In this document: positions 30,963-41,725 of the stretch, piece after piece
Position numbering within the stretch: position 1 is the stretch's first letter
Layout: each line of letters opens with the position of its first letter
Assembly: GCA_947378305.1 (NCBI GenBank)
Contig: CANCJJ010000001.1
Span: forward strand, 62,001-126,000
From: Phenylobacterium aquaticum
GTDB lineage: Bacteria; Pseudomonadota; Alphaproteobacteria; Caulobacterales; Caulobacteraceae
Direction: 5' to 3'
Length of the DNA: 64,000 nt
Made by a program: the position numbers and the translations under genes
Notes under the pieces: model-generated
Told to the model about the DNA's origin: nothing
What the model saw: the letters and a program-made list of their open reading frames with translations, nothing else
Database searches by the model: none

Positions 30963-31955
30963 CTAAGCCTTTCCCGCCAAAACCTGGGAGAACAGGTCAG
31001 GGTCGACATTGCCACCGGACAGGACCAGGCCAACACAGGTGCCCGGCTTGGCAGGACCGATCTTGCCCGCCAAGAGGGCCGCCAGTCCGACGACACCGCC
31101 GGGCTCGACCACCAGCTTGAGGGTGGAATAGGCATAGCGCATGGCGCAGGCCACCTCGGCATCGTCGACCACCGCAATGGTCGAGACGACCTGCTGGAGA
31201 ATGGGGAAGGTCAGGACCCCCGGGGCCGGGCTTTCGAGGGAGTCACAGAGGGTCCGGGTCTCGGGCTTCAAGCCCTGGCGCACGCCGGACTCGAGGGACC
31301 TCAGGGTGTCATCATAGCCCGCAGGCTCGACGCCAACCACCTGGGTCTCAGGGGAAAGGGTCTTCATGGCCAGACCCGACCCCGCCATAAGGCCACCCCC
31401 GCCGACGGGGGCAATCATCACGTCCAGATGGGCTCCGAGCGCCTTGACCTGCTGGAACAGCTCAAGCCCTACCGTGCCCTGCCCCGCAATAATGTCTGGG
31501 TCATCAAAGGCAGGCACCATGACGGCACCCCGGGCCTTGGCAATCTCTGCCGAAATGGCGACCCTGTCCTCGGTCATGCGGTCAAAGAAGACGATCTCTG
31601 CGCCATAGCCCCGGGTTGCGCTGACCTTCACGGACGGGGCGTCTGCCGGCATGACAATCACGGCGGGCATGCCCAAAAGTCGCGCGGCGAGGGCGACCCC
31701 TTGCGCATGATTGCCCGACGAAAAGGCCACCACACCCTGGGCGCGCTGGGCCTCGGGAATCTGGACCAATCGATTATAGGCCCCCCGGAACTTGAAGGCC
31801 CCGACCCTTTGCAGGGTTTCCGGCTTGATCAGGACCCGCAGGCCAAGATGGGCATTCAGGGCCGGGCTTTCGATCAAGGGTGTCATCACCGCCTGACCCG
31901 CCAGCCTGAGTGCCGCCGCCTCGATATCGGCGAACTGGATGGCCAGGTCGCTCAT
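30963..31955 (-). CDS. PLP-dependent threonine/serine dehydratase
   Basis: KFRGAYNRL with PLP lysine, [24 protein letters not shown]. Confidence 0.9.
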   Translation of the reverse strand: MSDLAIQFADIEAAALRLAGQAVMTPLIESPALNAHLGLRVLIKPETLQRVGAFKFRGAYNRLVQIPEAQRAQGVVAFSSGNHAQGVALAARLLGMPAVIVMPADAPSVKVSATRGYGAEIVFFDRMTEDRVAISAEIAKARGAVMVPAFDDPDIIAGQGTVGLELFQQVKALGAHLDVMIAPVGGGGLMAGSGLAMKTLSPETQVVGVEPAGYDDTLRSLESGVRQGLKPETRTLCDSLESPAPGVLTFPILQQVVSTIAVVDDAEVACAMRYAYSTLKLVVEPGGVVGLAALLAGKIGPAKPGTCVGLVLSGGNVDPDLFSQVLAGKA

Positions 31956-32371
31956 CGGGCGAATACCATGGCATCATCGGCAAAGGCCTTGAACTCAAGC
32001 GCATTGCCGGACGGATCGAGGAAGAACAGGGTGGCCTGTTCGCCGGGCTGACCCTTGAACCGGATCTGGGGCGGAATGATGAAGTCAGTCCCTGCGGCCT
32101 CGAGCCGGTCCGCCATGGCCTGCCAGGCCTCCAGGGCCAGGATCACCCCGAAATGGCGCACGGGGACGTCTTCCCCGTCGACCGCATTTGTCGCGGCCCG
32201 GGACAATTCCTCCGGGGCCAGGTGGGCCACGATCTGATGGCCGTGGAAATCGAAGTCGATCCATTCGGGACTGGATCGGCCTTCGGGACACCCGAGAAGG
32301 TCACCATAGAAACGGCGGGCCTCGGCGAGGTCGCGCACGGGAAAAGCGAGGTGAAAGCGTGATCTGGTCAT
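31952..32371 (-). CDS. VOC (glyoxalase/bleomycin resistance-like) family protein
   Basis: [37 protein letters not shown]. Confidence 0.87.
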   Translation of the reverse strand: MTRSRFHLAFPVRDLAEARRFYGDLLGCPEGRSSPEWIDFDFHGHQIVAHLAPEELSRAATNAVDGEDVPVRHFGVILALEAWQAMADRLEAAGTDFIIPPQIRFKGQPGEQATLFFLDPSGNALEFKAFADDAMVFAR

Positions 32372-32576
32372 GGGCCCATTCTAGTCATTGCGCGATCCCG
32401 GCTCCAGCCGGGAAAAGGCTTGACGTGCATCCGTCGCCAAGGTCTATCCCAACTGACCACAAATCAGGCACCTCATGGAGCCGCTGGGGTCACCGAAAAC
32501 TCGATCAAGTCCACCCGCCGAGTGCCTGTCGAAGGGCGTGGCTGGACCCGCACGGCAGGCTGCGGATCTGTATCTC

Positions 32577-33863
32577 ATGGGTAATGTAACGGTCATCGGC
32601 GCTCAGTGGGGCGATGAAGGCAAGGGAAAGCTGGTCGACTGGCTGTCGAATCGCGCCGATGTGGTGGTGCGGTTTCAGGGCGGTCACAATGCCGGGCACA
32701 CCCTGGTCGTCGGCGATCAGGTCTACAAGCTGTCCCTGCTGCCGTCGGGGGTTGTCCAGGGCAAGCTGTCGGTGATCGGCAATGGCGTGGTCGTGGACCC
32801 CTGGCACCTGCTGGAAGAAATCGCCAAGATCGGGGCCCAGGGCATCAACATCACCCCGGACCTGCTGGTGCTGGCCGACAATGCCGCCCTCATCCTGCCC
32901 CTGCACCGCGACCTGGACCAGGCGCGGGAAAAGGCGGCCGTCAACAAGATCGGAACGACCGGGCGAGGCATTGGTCCGGCCTATGAGGACAAGGTCGGAC
33001 GCCGGGCCATCCGGGTGGGCGATCTGGCCGACCGCGAGGCCCTGGAGGCCAAGATTGACCGGCTGCTCGCCCACCACGGCCCCCTGCGACGTGGCCTAGG
33101 CCTGCCCGAATTTGATGCCGCGGGCCTCTTGGCCGAGCTTGGGGCCATGGCCCCGAAAATCCTGCCCTTCGCCCGTCCGGCCTGGCGCTTGCTGGATCAG
33201 GCGGTCAAGTCCGGCAAGCGGGTGCTCTTTGAAGGGGCACAAGGCGCCTTGCTGGATGTCGACCATGGCACCTATCCCTATGTGACCTCCTCCAACACCG
33301 TGGCCGGGCAGGCCGCCGCCGGATCCGGCCTGGGTCCGAAGGGGGCCGGTTTCGTCCTGGGTATCGTCAAGGCCTATACGACCCGGGTCGGCGAAGGCCC
33401 CTTCCCCACCGAGCTCTTTGACGACATCGGACAGCATCTGGGCACGGTCGGCCGCGAGTTTGGCGTCGTCACCGGTCGCCCCCGGCGATGTGGCTGGTTT
33501 GACGCCGTCCTGGTGCGACAATCGGTGGCCCTGAACGGCATTGATGGCATAGCCCTGACCAAGCTGGACATTCTCGATGGCCTGCCCACCCTGAAAATCT
33601 GCGTGGGCTACCGGCTGGGGGACCAGACCTTTGACTACCTGCCTGCGGGCCTCAAGGCCCAGTCAGCCCTGACCCCCATCTATGAGGAAATGGAGGGCTG
33701 GAGCGAAAGTACGGCCGGGGCCACGTCCTGGAAGGACCTGCCTGCAAATGCCGTCAAATATGTCCGCAGGGTCGAGGAACTGATCGGCGCGCCCGCCGCC
33801 ATGGTGTCTACCAGCCCGCAAAGGGACGATACCATCATGGTCCGTGACCCCTTCCAGGACTAG
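32577..33863 (+). CDS. purA: Adenylosuccinate synthase
   Basis: [56 protein letters not shown] at 32577 fits better than the longer listed ORF. Confidence 0.97.
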   Translation: MGNVTVIGAQWGDEGKGKLVDWLSNRADVVVRFQGGHNAGHTLVVGDQVYKLSLLPSGVVQGKLSVIGNGVVVDPWHLLEEIAKIGAQGINITPDLLVLADNAALILPLHRDLDQAREKAAVNKIGTTGRGIGPAYEDKVGRRAIRVGDLADREALEAKIDRLLAHHGPLRRGLGLPEFDAAGLLAELGAMAPKILPFARPAWRLLDQAVKSGKRVLFEGAQGALLDVDHGTYPYVTSSNTVAGQAAAGSGLGPKGAGFVLGIVKAYTTRVGEGPFPTELFDDIGQHLGTVGREFGVVTGRPRRCGWFDAVLVRQSVALNGIDGIALTKLDILDGLPTLKICVGYRLGDQTFDYLPAGLKAQSALTPIYEEMEGWSESTAGATSWKDLPANAVKYVRRVEELIGAPAAMVSTSPQRDDTIMVRDPFQD

Positions 33864-33904
33864 GGCCTGTCATTTGAGACGTTAGAGTCGGTGTCGCGCC
33901 GACC

Positions 33905-33935
33905 AACCGGTTCCCGCTAATCGGAACAGGCGCTC
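33905..33935. repeat. Degenerate copy of dispersed palindromic element
   Basis: aaccggttcccgctaatcggaacaggcgctc, similar to the half-element at 23.2 kb. Confidence 0.45.
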
Positions 33936-33936
33936 G

Positions 33937-34824
33937 TCAGGCCTCGATCAGATGCTTTTCCCGGGCGGCGGCCATCATGGCCTTTTGCAGCTTTTCAAAG
34001 GCCCGCACCTCGATCTGGCGAATCCGCTCCCGGCTGACCCCATAGGAGACGGCCAGTTCCTCCAGGGTTGTGGGCTCATCCTGAAGCCGGCGCTGGGTGA
34101 GGATGTGCCGCTCACGATCGCTAAGTTCGGTCATGGCCGCTTCCAGCAGGCTCATACGCTGGGTCCGCTCCTGGCTTTCGGCGACCTGGGTCTCCTGGCT
34201 GACGGCTCCGGTATCTTCGAGCCAGTCCTGCCATTCGCTTTCGCCATCCATGCGCATGGGGGCATTGAGGGAGGCATCCGGGCCGGACAGGCGGCGGTTC
34301 ATCGACACCACCTCCTCATCCAGAACCCCAAGCTTGGTGGCAATCTCACTGACCTGTTCCGGCCGCAAGTCCCCCTCTTGAAAGGCGGAAATCGCGCTCT
34401 TGGCCTTTCTCAGGTTGAAGAAAAGCTTCTTCTGGGCCGCTGTCGTGCCCATCTTGACCAGGCTCCAGGAGCGCAGGATGTATTCCTGGATCGAGGCCCG
34501 GATCCACCACATGGCATAAGTCGCCAGACGGAATCCCTTGTCGGGCTCGAACTTCTTGACCGCCTGCATCAGGCCGACATTGCCTTCGGAAATCACCTCG
34601 CCAATCGGCAGGCCATAGCCGCGATATCCCATGGCAATCTTGGCCACCAGTCGCAGGTGACTGGTCACCATCCGGTGGGCAGCGGCGGGATCCTGATGCT
34701 CCTTCCACCTCTGGGCCAGCATGAACTCTTCGTCCTTGGCCAGCATGGGGAATTTGCGGATTTCGGTCAGATAGCGGCTTAGGCCCCCGTCCGGGGTCAT
34801 GACTGCCAGTGAATTCGTCGCCAT
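33937..34824 (-). CDS. rpoH: RNA polymerase sigma-32 factor
   Basis: YLTEIRKFPMLAKDEEFMLAQRWKEH, LATYAMWWIRASIQEYILRSWSLVKMGTTAAQKKLFFNLR (RpoH box). Confidence 0.95.
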   Translation of the reverse strand: MATNSLAVMTPDGGLSRYLTEIRKFPMLAKDEEFMLAQRWKEHQDPAAAHRMVTSHLRLVAKIAMGYRGYGLPIGEVISEGNVGLMQAVKKFEPDKGFRLATYAMWWIRASIQEYILRSWSLVKMGTTAAQKKLFFNLRKAKSAISAFQEGDLRPEQVSEIATKLGVLDEEVVSMNRRLSGPDASLNAPMRMDGESEWQDWLEDTGAVSQETQVAESQERTQRMSLLEAAMTELSDRERHILTQRRLQDEPTTLEELAVSYGVSRERIRQIEVRAFEKLQKAMMAAAREKHLIEA

Positions 34825-34895
34825 GAACAACACTCCTGATCCGGAAAGACCCGACCAACATCCCCCGTCGGTCACCGGCTAACCCAGTGGCATTT

Positions 34896-34924
34896 ATCTA
34901 GGGTTCGAAAATGGCACCTTCAAG
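34896..34924 (-). promoter_or_regulatory. Candidate sigma32-like promoter upstream of rpoH
   Basis: Minus strand CTTGAAG-N14-CCCTAGAT; imperfect match to CTTGAAA-N13/14-CCCCATNT. Confidence 0.4.
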
Positions 34925-34945
34925 GCTGGTACGAATACTTATCAA

Positions 34946-35977
34946 TCAAAGCTCTGCCAAACCGGCCTCGAGCCTGGCCATGTCTTCCGGCAATTGGCTT
35001 TCAAACCTCAGGACCTCACCCGTCACCGGATGAACAAAGCCCAGCAGGGCCGCATGCAGGGCCTGCCTCTGCAAACCCGCCTCGGCCAGGGCCGTCCGGA
35101 CCGCCTGGGCGGGGGCTCCGGCCCCATAGACGGGATCGCCAAGACAGGGGGCACCAAGGGCCGCCAGGTGGACGCGGATCTGGTGGGTGCGTCCGGTTTC
35201 CAGCCGACAGGCCACCCGCGCAGCCAGGGGCCTGTCAGGCGGTCCGAAGACCTGCTCGACAGCATAATGGGTGATGGCCTCGCGCCCGCCGGACTTCAGC
35301 ACGGCCATCTTCTTGCGGTCATGGGACGAGCGACCGATCCGTGTCGTCAACTGCCCCTGGGCGGGCTTGGGAGCCCCCCGCACCAGGGCCACATAGGCCC
35401 GGTCAATGTCATGGGCGGCAAACAGGGCCGAAAGCCCCTGATGGGCTGCGTCAGACTTTGCGGCGACGACAATGCCTGAGGTTTCCTTGTCGATCCTGTG
35501 CACAATGCCTGGGCGGGCCACACCACCAATGCCCGAAAGCGAGGCCCCGCAATGGTGCAGCAGGGCATTGACCAGGGTCCCGGTCTCATTTCCCGGGGCC
35601 GGATGGACGGCCATGCCAGCTGGCTTGTCGATGACGATCAGGTGGGGGTCTTCATAGAGGACGGTCAGGGGAATGGCTTCGGGAGCGGGCTCCGCAGCCA
35701 CGGGGGCTGGAACTGCAATTTCATAGTCTCCTGGCTGGGCCTTTGCGGAGGCGTCGGTCAGGACCTGACCATTTCGGCGCACAGCCCCGCTGGCCAGGAG
35801 CGCCTGTAGCCGGGCTCGGGAATAGTCGGGCAGGGCCTCTGCAAGCACCTTGTCCAGCCGTCCGGTCGCGGCCTCTGCGCTCAGGGCCAGCTTGACCAGA
35901 ACCCCGCCCGCCTCGGGCAGGTCGCCGTCCTCAAGGCCAAGCGCGGCCTCAATCAGATGGGGCTCGGCGTCGCTCAT
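34946..35977 (-). CDS. rluD: RluA/RluD family 23S rRNA pseudouridine synthase
   Basis: S4-like N-terminus; IVHRIDKETSGIVVAAKSD, RLETGRTHQIRVHLAALG. Confidence 0.9.
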   Translation of the reverse strand: MSDAEPHLIEAALGLEDGDLPEAGGVLVKLALSAEAATGRLDKVLAEALPDYSRARLQALLASGAVRRNGQVLTDASAKAQPGDYEIAVPAPVAAEPAPEAIPLTVLYEDPHLIVIDKPAGMAVHPAPGNETGTLVNALLHHCGASLSGIGGVARPGIVHRIDKETSGIVVAAKSDAAHQGLSALFAAHDIDRAYVALVRGAPKPAQGQLTTRIGRSSHDRKKMAVLKSGGREAITHYAVEQVFGPPDRPLAARVACRLETGRTHQIRVHLAALGAPCLGDPVYGAGAPAQAVRTALAEAGLQRQALHAALLGFVHPVTGEVLRFESQLPEDMARLEAGLAEL

Positions 35978-36084
35978 GCCTTCAGCACTTTTCGGGCACG
36001 GAACAAGATTAAGCTATGGGCTCTAGACATCGTCCTGTCATACACCTTCAGTAGACGAATGCGATCATCCTGGGGGGACAATTG

Positions 36085-37752
36085 ATGCGTATCAACCGAC
36101 GCAAGGCTCTGGCTCTGTTCGGCCTCGGTGCCGGTGCCGCAGCTGGTCCCGCCCTGGCAGACAATCGTGTGGTGAGCTTCCGCCATGGCGTCGCCTCCGG
36201 AGACCCCCTGTCTGACCGGGTCATACTCTGGACCCGCATTACCCCCACAGACGCCGCCGATGCGCCGGTGGCCTATAGCTGGACCCTGACACCGGTCGAG
36301 GCCGGTCGCGGCAAGGCCAAGTCGGGCAAGGGCACCACGGACTCCAGCCGCGACTATACCGTCAAGGTCGATGTCACCGGCCTGGCCGCCAATTGCGCCT
36401 ATAAATTCCAGTTCTCAGCCAATGGGGTGAAGTCCCCGGTGGGCCAGACCCGGACCCTGCCTGTCGGAGCGGTCGATGAGGTCGTCCTGGCTGTTGCCAC
36501 CTGCGCCCTCTACACCAATGGCTATTTCAACGCCTACCAGGCCATTGCAGACATGGATCGTGTGGACGCGGTCCTGCATCTCGGCGACTACATCTACGAA
36601 TATGCCCCCGAACAATACGGCTATGAGAACGGCAGCAAGATCGGGCGTCTGCCGGAGCCGCCCCGGGAAATCGTCACCCTGAACGACTATCGCATTCGCC
36701 ACGCCTGTTACAAATCCGACCCCCAACTCCAGGCGGCCCATGCCCGTGCGCCCTGGATCGTCGTCTGGGATGACCACGAAACTGCCAATGACAGCTGGAA
36801 GGACGGGGCGGAAAATCATCAGCCCGCCCTGGAGGGCGACTGGAACCAGCGCAAGGCCGTCGCCATCAAGGCCTATTATGAGTGGATGCCCATTCGCGAA
36901 CCCAGGGACGGCGGATTTGCCATCAACCGCACCTTTGAATTTGGCAATCTCCTCACCCTGTTCATGCTCGAAACCCGGCTCACCGCCCGCGACCACCAGC
37001 TGAACTACGAGAAGGACCTCAATGGGGCCGACGGAAAACCCGACGTGGCCGCCTTCCGCAAACGCCTGAACGACCCGGCGCGGCAAATGATGGGGGCCTC
37101 TCAGGCCGACTGGCTGGCCAAGGGGCTCAAGGCCTCGGTCAAGGCGGGCCAGACCTGGCAGGTGCTCGGCAATGAGGTGGTCATGGCCCGCCTCGGCGTG
37201 CCGGATATCCGGGCCAATGTTTCGCCGGAAATCCTGGATGCGGCCCTGGCCAAACTGCCGGCCAGCGGCTCTGCGCGCATTGATCGCATGGCCAGAATGA
37301 CACCGCTCGGCCTGCCCTACGGACTGGACATGTGGGATGGTTATCCCGCCGAGCGCCAGAGGCTCTATGCCAGCTTCGAAGCCGCCAAGGCCAATGTCGT
37401 CGTCCTGTCCGGCGACAGCCACGCCTTCTGGGCCAATGAGCTCTATGACGCGCCCGAAGGTGGCAAGCTGGCCGCCGTGGAATTCGGTTCCACCGGCATT
37501 ACCAGTCCAGGCGCCGGAGACGCGCTTCCGGGCATTCCCGTGGGAGAGGTCTTCGCCAAGGCCAACCGTGAAGTGATCTATTCAGACCAGGCCGCCAAGG
37601 GATTTATCCGCCTGACCCTGACCCACACCGCCCTGCGGGCAGACATGGTTGCGGTCTCGACCATCCTGGAAAAAACCTTCACCACCCAGGTCCTGAAATC
37701 CTTCACGGCGACCCCCGGCAAGGATGGCGTGTCCCGGCTCAAGGCACTCTAG
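36085..37752 (+). CDS. phoD: PhoD-type alkaline phosphatase, Tat-exported
   Basis: Twin-arginine leader INRRKALALFG; FRHGVASGDPLSDRVILWTRI, HLGDYIYEYAPEQYG, VVWDDHETANDSWKDGAENH. Confidence 0.92.
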   Translation: MRINRRKALALFGLGAGAAAGPALADNRVVSFRHGVASGDPLSDRVILWTRITPTDAADAPVAYSWTLTPVEAGRGKAKSGKGTTDSSRDYTVKVDVTGLAANCAYKFQFSANGVKSPVGQTRTLPVGAVDEVVLAVATCALYTNGYFNAYQAIADMDRVDAVLHLGDYIYEYAPEQYGYENGSKIGRLPEPPREIVTLNDYRIRHACYKSDPQLQAAHARAPWIVVWDDHETANDSWKDGAENHQPALEGDWNQRKAVAIKAYYEWMPIREPRDGGFAINRTFEFGNLLTLFMLETRLTARDHQLNYEKDLNGADGKPDVAAFRKRLNDPARQMMGASQADWLAKGLKASVKAGQTWQVLGNEVVMARLGVPDIRANVSPEILDAALAKLPASGSARIDRMARMTPLGLPYGLDMWDGYPAERQRLYASFEAAKANVVVLSGDSHAFWANELYDAPEGGKLAAVEFGSTGITSPGAGDALPGIPVGEVFAKANREVIYSDQAAKGFIRLTLTHTALRADMVAVSTILEKTFTTQVLKSFTATPGKDGVSRLKAL

Positions 37753-37753
37753 G

Positions 37754-38161
37754 TCAGCTGTCTGACAGGGTTTCCAGGCGGCCATCCGGGCCGATCCGGC
37801 GGAAGAAGCAGGCCCTGTGGCCCACATGGCAGGCTCCGCCGTCCCCCTGGGGCAGGACCTTGAGCAAAATGGCGTCCTGGTCGCAATCCATGCGCAGTTC
37901 GACCACGGTCTGGATCTGGCCGGAGGTGGCCCCCTTGTGCCAGATTTCCCCCCGGGAGCGGCTGTAATAGACCGCCTCGCCAAGGCTAAGAGTCCGGGAC
38001 AGGGCCTCGGCATTCATCCAGGCCAGCATCAGGATCTCGCCTGTGGTCGCGTGCTGGGCAATGGCGGCAATCAGGCCGTGCTCATCAAAGCGCGGGGCCA
38101 GGACTGTTCCGGTTTCCAGCTCGGTGCGTGAGGTCGCCACGGGAAAGACTGGCTGGGACAT
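37754..38161 (-). CDS. hisI: Phosphoribosyl-AMP cyclohydrolase
   Basis: [49 protein letters not shown]. Confidence 0.96.
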   Translation of the reverse strand: MSQPVFPVATSRTELETGTVLAPRFDEHGLIAAIAQHATTGEILMLAWMNAEALSRTLSLGEAVYYSRSRGEIWHKGATSGQIQTVVELRMDCDQDAILLKVLPQGDGGACHVGHRACFFRRIGPDGRLETLSDS

Positions 38162-38169
38162 GGATATCT

Positions 38170-38802
38170 CTAGCGGCGATTAACAAAGTCCAGGAATCTT
38201 TGGCGCAGGGTGGCGTCGGTCTTGAACACCCCGGTGAACTGGGTGGTGATGGTCGTCACATGGCGGTGGTGGACCCCCCGCGTCGTCATGCACTGGTGGG
38301 CGGCATCAATCAGCACCGCCACGCCGGCCGGGCGCAGGCTGTCGGTAATGGAATTGGCGATCTGCTGGGTCATGGTCTCCTGGGTCTGGAGACGACGGGC
38401 AAAGATCTCCACAACCTTGGCCAGCTTGGAAATCCCGACGACGCGATTGGTCGGCATGTAGGCGACATAGGCCTTGCCCAGGAAGGGGGCCATGTGGTGC
38501 TCACAATGGCTCTCGACCTCAATCTCGCGCAGCATGACAATGTCGTCATAGCCCTGGACGTCCTCAAAGGTGCGGGCCAGCTCCTTGGCCGGGTCCTGCT
38601 TGTAGCCGATGAACCAGTCGCCATAGGCATCCACCACCCGCTGGGGCGTGTCGATCACGCCTTCCCGACGCGGGTCATCTCCCGCCCAGGCAATCAGGGT
38701 GCGAACGGCCTCCATGGCCTGCTCACGGCTCGGCCGGACCATGGGCTCGGAGGTTAGGTCCGTCCCGGAGACAGGACGATGATCGTGCGACGGGCTATCC
38801 AT
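38170..38802 (-). CDS. folE: GTP cyclohydrolase I
   Basis: [57 protein letters not shown]. Confidence 0.97.
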   Translation of the reverse strand: MDSPSHDHRPVSGTDLTSEPMVRPSREQAMEAVRTLIAWAGDDPRREGVIDTPQRVVDAYGDWFIGYKQDPAKELARTFEDVQGYDDIVMLREIEVESHCEHHMAPFLGKAYVAYMPTNRVVGISKLAKVVEIFARRLQTQETMTQQIANSITDSLRPAGVAVLIDAAHQCMTTRGVHHRHVTTITTQFTGVFKTDATLRQRFLDFVNRR

Positions 38803-38817
38803 AGGGCTCAGTCAACT

Positions 38818-38842
38818 TCTGTTCAGGCAAACTCTGTTCAGG
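38818..38842. repeat. Two direct 10-bp repeats tctgttcagg, period 15 bp, upstream of folE
   Basis: Exact copies at 38818-38827 and 38833-38842, with a weaker ctgtccgg just downstream. Confidence 0.55.
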
Positions 38843-39001
38843 ACTGTCCGGCACCGGGGCCGCGGCCCCTGAGAATTCCAGCCCTTGATGGTGGGAGCCC
38901 CGTGGCGACAAAGCCCCGTGGCCTCCCGTTGTGCAAAACTGTATAAGGGAGCCGAAGGCGGACCGGCAACTGTTACCGCGCGTCAATTTCAAACGAGTTC
39001 A

Positions 39002-40408
39002 ATGACCCTTGCCCTTTACGATACCCTGACCCGCGCGAAACGGACCTTTACGCCCGCCGATCCGAAGCGCGTGACCCTCTATGTCTGCGGTCCGACGGTT
39101 TATAATCACGCCCATATCGGCAATGCACGGCCAGTCGTGGCCTTTGATGTCCTGTTTCGCCTGCTGCGCCGGACCTATGGCGAGACGGCTGTGCTCTATG
39201 CCGCCAACATTACCGACGTTGACGACCGGATTAACCGCAAGGCCGCGGACGAGGGCGTGCCGATCAGCACCATCGCCGAGCGCTATCTGGCTATTTACAA
39301 CAGCGACATGGCCCGTCTGGGAGTCCTGGCTCCGACCTTCCAGCCCCGCGCGACCCAGACCATGGAGGCCATCATCGCCATGATTGCCAGCCTGGTGGCC
39401 AATGGATCGGCCTATGTCGCGGAAGGTCATGTCCTGTTCAATACCCAGGCCTATGAAGCCTACGGAAAGCTGTCCGGCCACCCCATGGAGGACATGATCG
39501 CCGGGGCCCGGGTCGATGTCGCACCCTATAAGCAACACCCCGCCGACTTCGTGCTCTGGAAGCCGTCAAAGCCTGACGAGCCCGTCTGGGACAGCCCCTG
39601 GGGCGGCGGCCGGCCGGGCTGGCACATTGAATGCTCCGCCATGATCGAACAGACCCTCGGCCTGCCGATTGATATCCACGGCGGCGGCATCGACCTCTTG
39701 TTCCCCCACCATGAAAATGAAATGGCCCAGGGCGTCTGCGCCCACAGGCAGGTTGGCGGAACCCCTGAGGGCGAAGAGGTCTATTCCCGCTACTGGATGC
39801 ATAACGGCTTCCTGAATTTCGGCGATGAGAAGATGTCCAAGAGCCTGGGCAATGTCGTGCTGGTTCACGAACTGGCCGAACAGGTGCCCGGTGAGGTGCT
39901 GCGCTGGGCCCTGCTGGTCGGCCATTATCGCGCGCCGCTGGAGTGGACCGGCGACCTGATCGAACAGTCCCGGAAGGCCCTCGACCGGCTCTACGGGGCC
40001 CTGCGCCGGGCCAGCGAGGTTGCAGCAGAGTCCACCGGACCGAATATCGACTTCCTCAATGCCCTTGAGGATGACCTGAACACCCCCGCCGCCATGGCAG
40101 AGCTGTTTGCCATGGCCACCGCCCTGGAAACCGCCCGGGGCGATGACCGGGCCTATGCCAAGGGGGAATTGCTGGCCTCCGCAAACCTGATGGGCTTCCT
40201 GTTTTCGGACCCGGAGGCCTGGTTCAAGGGGGGCGTGGACGCCGAGCTGAAGGCGCGGATTGACGGCCTCATTGCCGATCGGGTCACGGCCAGAACGGAA
40301 AAGGACTGGGCCGCTGCGGACCGGATCCGTGCAGAACTGACCGCGCTCAACGTCGAAGTCATGGACAATCCGACCGGGGCCACCTGGCGGATACGGGAGA
40401 AGCCCTGA
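39002..40408 (+). CDS. cysS: Cysteinyl-tRNA synthetase
   Basis: [62 protein letters not shown] at 39002. Confidence 0.97.
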   Translation: MTLALYDTLTRAKRTFTPADPKRVTLYVCGPTVYNHAHIGNARPVVAFDVLFRLLRRTYGETAVLYAANITDVDDRINRKAADEGVPISTIAERYLAIYNSDMARLGVLAPTFQPRATQTMEAIIAMIASLVANGSAYVAEGHVLFNTQAYEAYGKLSGHPMEDMIAGARVDVAPYKQHPADFVLWKPSKPDEPVWDSPWGGGRPGWHIECSAMIEQTLGLPIDIHGGGIDLLFPHHENEMAQGVCAHRQVGGTPEGEEVYSRYWMHNGFLNFGDEKMSKSLGNVVLVHELAEQVPGEVLRWALLVGHYRAPLEWTGDLIEQSRKALDRLYGALRRASEVAAESTGPNIDFLNALEDDLNTPAAMAELFAMATALETARGDDRAYAKGELLASANLMGFLFSDPEAWFKGGVDAELKARIDGLIADRVTARTEKDWAAADRIRAELTALNVEVMDNPTGATWRIREKP

Positions 40409-40953
40409 TGGCCACACGCCCCCCTGCAGTTTTCAGCCTGGCCTCCGGGCTGGTTTTTGGCGGCGCAAAGGCGGCGGGGAGCGGGCCGTCAAAGATTGAG
40501 CACAGGATCGGGGTTCAGGCCCCGGCAGAGATCATCTGGGAGATTCTGGCCAATCTGGAGGGCTGGGCCGACTGGAACCCCCTCTATCCCCGCGCCGAAG
40601 GCGAATTGCGCATCGGCTCGACCCTGTCCCTGACCCTGGCCCTGCCCGGCGAACCGCCCATGGACATTCAGCCGGTCGTGCAGGACTGGGTCCCGGAAGA
40701 ACAGATTCACTGGCGTCTGAGCCTCGCCCGGGGCCTGATCCGCTCGGTCCGGTATATAGAGATCGAGTCCATGGGCCCGGCGAACTGCATCATCTCCAAT
40801 GGCGAGATCTTCCAGGGCCTGCTTGGTCCCGCCATTGCCCGTCGACAAAGGCGGGTGATCCGCGACGGCTTTACCCAGATGGGCGAGGCCCTGGCCGGGC
40901 GGGCGGAACAACTCTGGCAAGCGCGGGGGGCCATCCCCACATCCAGGCCATGA
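40408..40953 (+). CDS. SRPBCC domain-containing protein
   Basis: IEHRIGVQAPAEIIWEILANLEGWADWNPLYPRAEG. Confidence 0.8.
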   Translation: MATRPPAVFSLASGLVFGGAKAAGSGPSKIEHRIGVQAPAEIIWEILANLEGWADWNPLYPRAEGELRIGSTLSLTLALPGEPPMDIQPVVQDWVPEEQIHWRLSLARGLIRSVRYIEIESMGPANCIISNGEIFQGLLGPAIARRQRRVIRDGFTQMGEALAGRAEQLWQARGAIPTSRP

Positions 40954-41399
40954 TCGACGACATCTATTCCGCCCGGCTCCTGAAACTGGCGGCCAACCTG
41001 CCCCATCTCGGGCGATTGACCGACCCTCAGGGGAGCGCCGAAAAGACTGCGAAATTGTGTGGCAGTCGCGTCGTCATTGATGTGGACATGGCGGATGGAC
41101 ATGTGTCCCGCTTTGCCCAGGACATCCAGGCCTGCGCCCTTGGCCAGGCCTCTGCCGCCATTCTGGGAGCTCATGTGCTTGGGGCCAGCCTGGCGGAGCT
41201 GGAGTTGGCACGCGATCAGTTCCGGGCTATGTTGAGTGCGGACGGTCCCCCGCCCGAAGGACGCTTCTCGGATATCTCAATGCTCGCCCCGGTGAAGAAC
41301 TATCCCGCCCGACATGCCTCGACGCTCCTGGCGTTCGACGCCGTCGTTGACGCCGCCCGGTTGGCCGGCACACGAACTAGCCGCGCCAGCACGACTTGA
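40950..41399 (+). CDS. NifU/IscU-like iron-sulfur cluster assembly scaffold family protein
   Basis: CGSRVVIDVDMADGHVSRFAQDIQACALGQASAAIL resembles the IscU/NifU N-terminal fold; next to yidD. Confidence 0.75.
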   Translation: MIDDIYSARLLKLAANLPHLGRLTDPQGSAEKTAKLCGSRVVIDVDMADGHVSRFAQDIQACALGQASAAILGAHVLGASLAELELARDQFRAMLSADGPPPEGRFSDISMLAPVKNYPARHASTLLAFDAVVDAARLAGTRTSRASTT

Positions 41400-41452
41400 T
41401 CCGGATTATCCTGCGGGATAATCGCCATGGGATCGCAGGTTAGCGAGCTGGC

Positions 41453-41725
41453 ATGACCCTTTATGAAACCTGCGTCAAAGGTGCCCTGCGGACCTATAAA
41501 CTGACGCTTTCCCCCCTGATTGGACGCCAATGCCGCTATCTTCCGACCTGTTCGGAATATGCAGCCCAGGCCCTGATCGACCACGGCCCCTGGCGCGGAA
41601 CCGCGCTGACCTTCAAGCGGCTGTGTCGTTGCAATCCCTGGGGCGGTTCGGGCTATGATCCCGTTCCCCCCGCCGCGTTGAAGGCTGAGAGGCCTCCAGC
41701 CCGGAACTGGAAATGTGAACCATGA
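41453..41725 (+). CDS. yidD: Membrane protein insertion efficiency factor YidD
   Basis: [58 protein letters not shown]. Confidence 0.95.
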   Translation: MTLYETCVKGALRTYKLTLSPLIGRQCRYLPTCSEYAAQALIDHGPWRGTALTFKRLCRCNPWGGSGYDPVPPAALKAERPPARNWKCEP

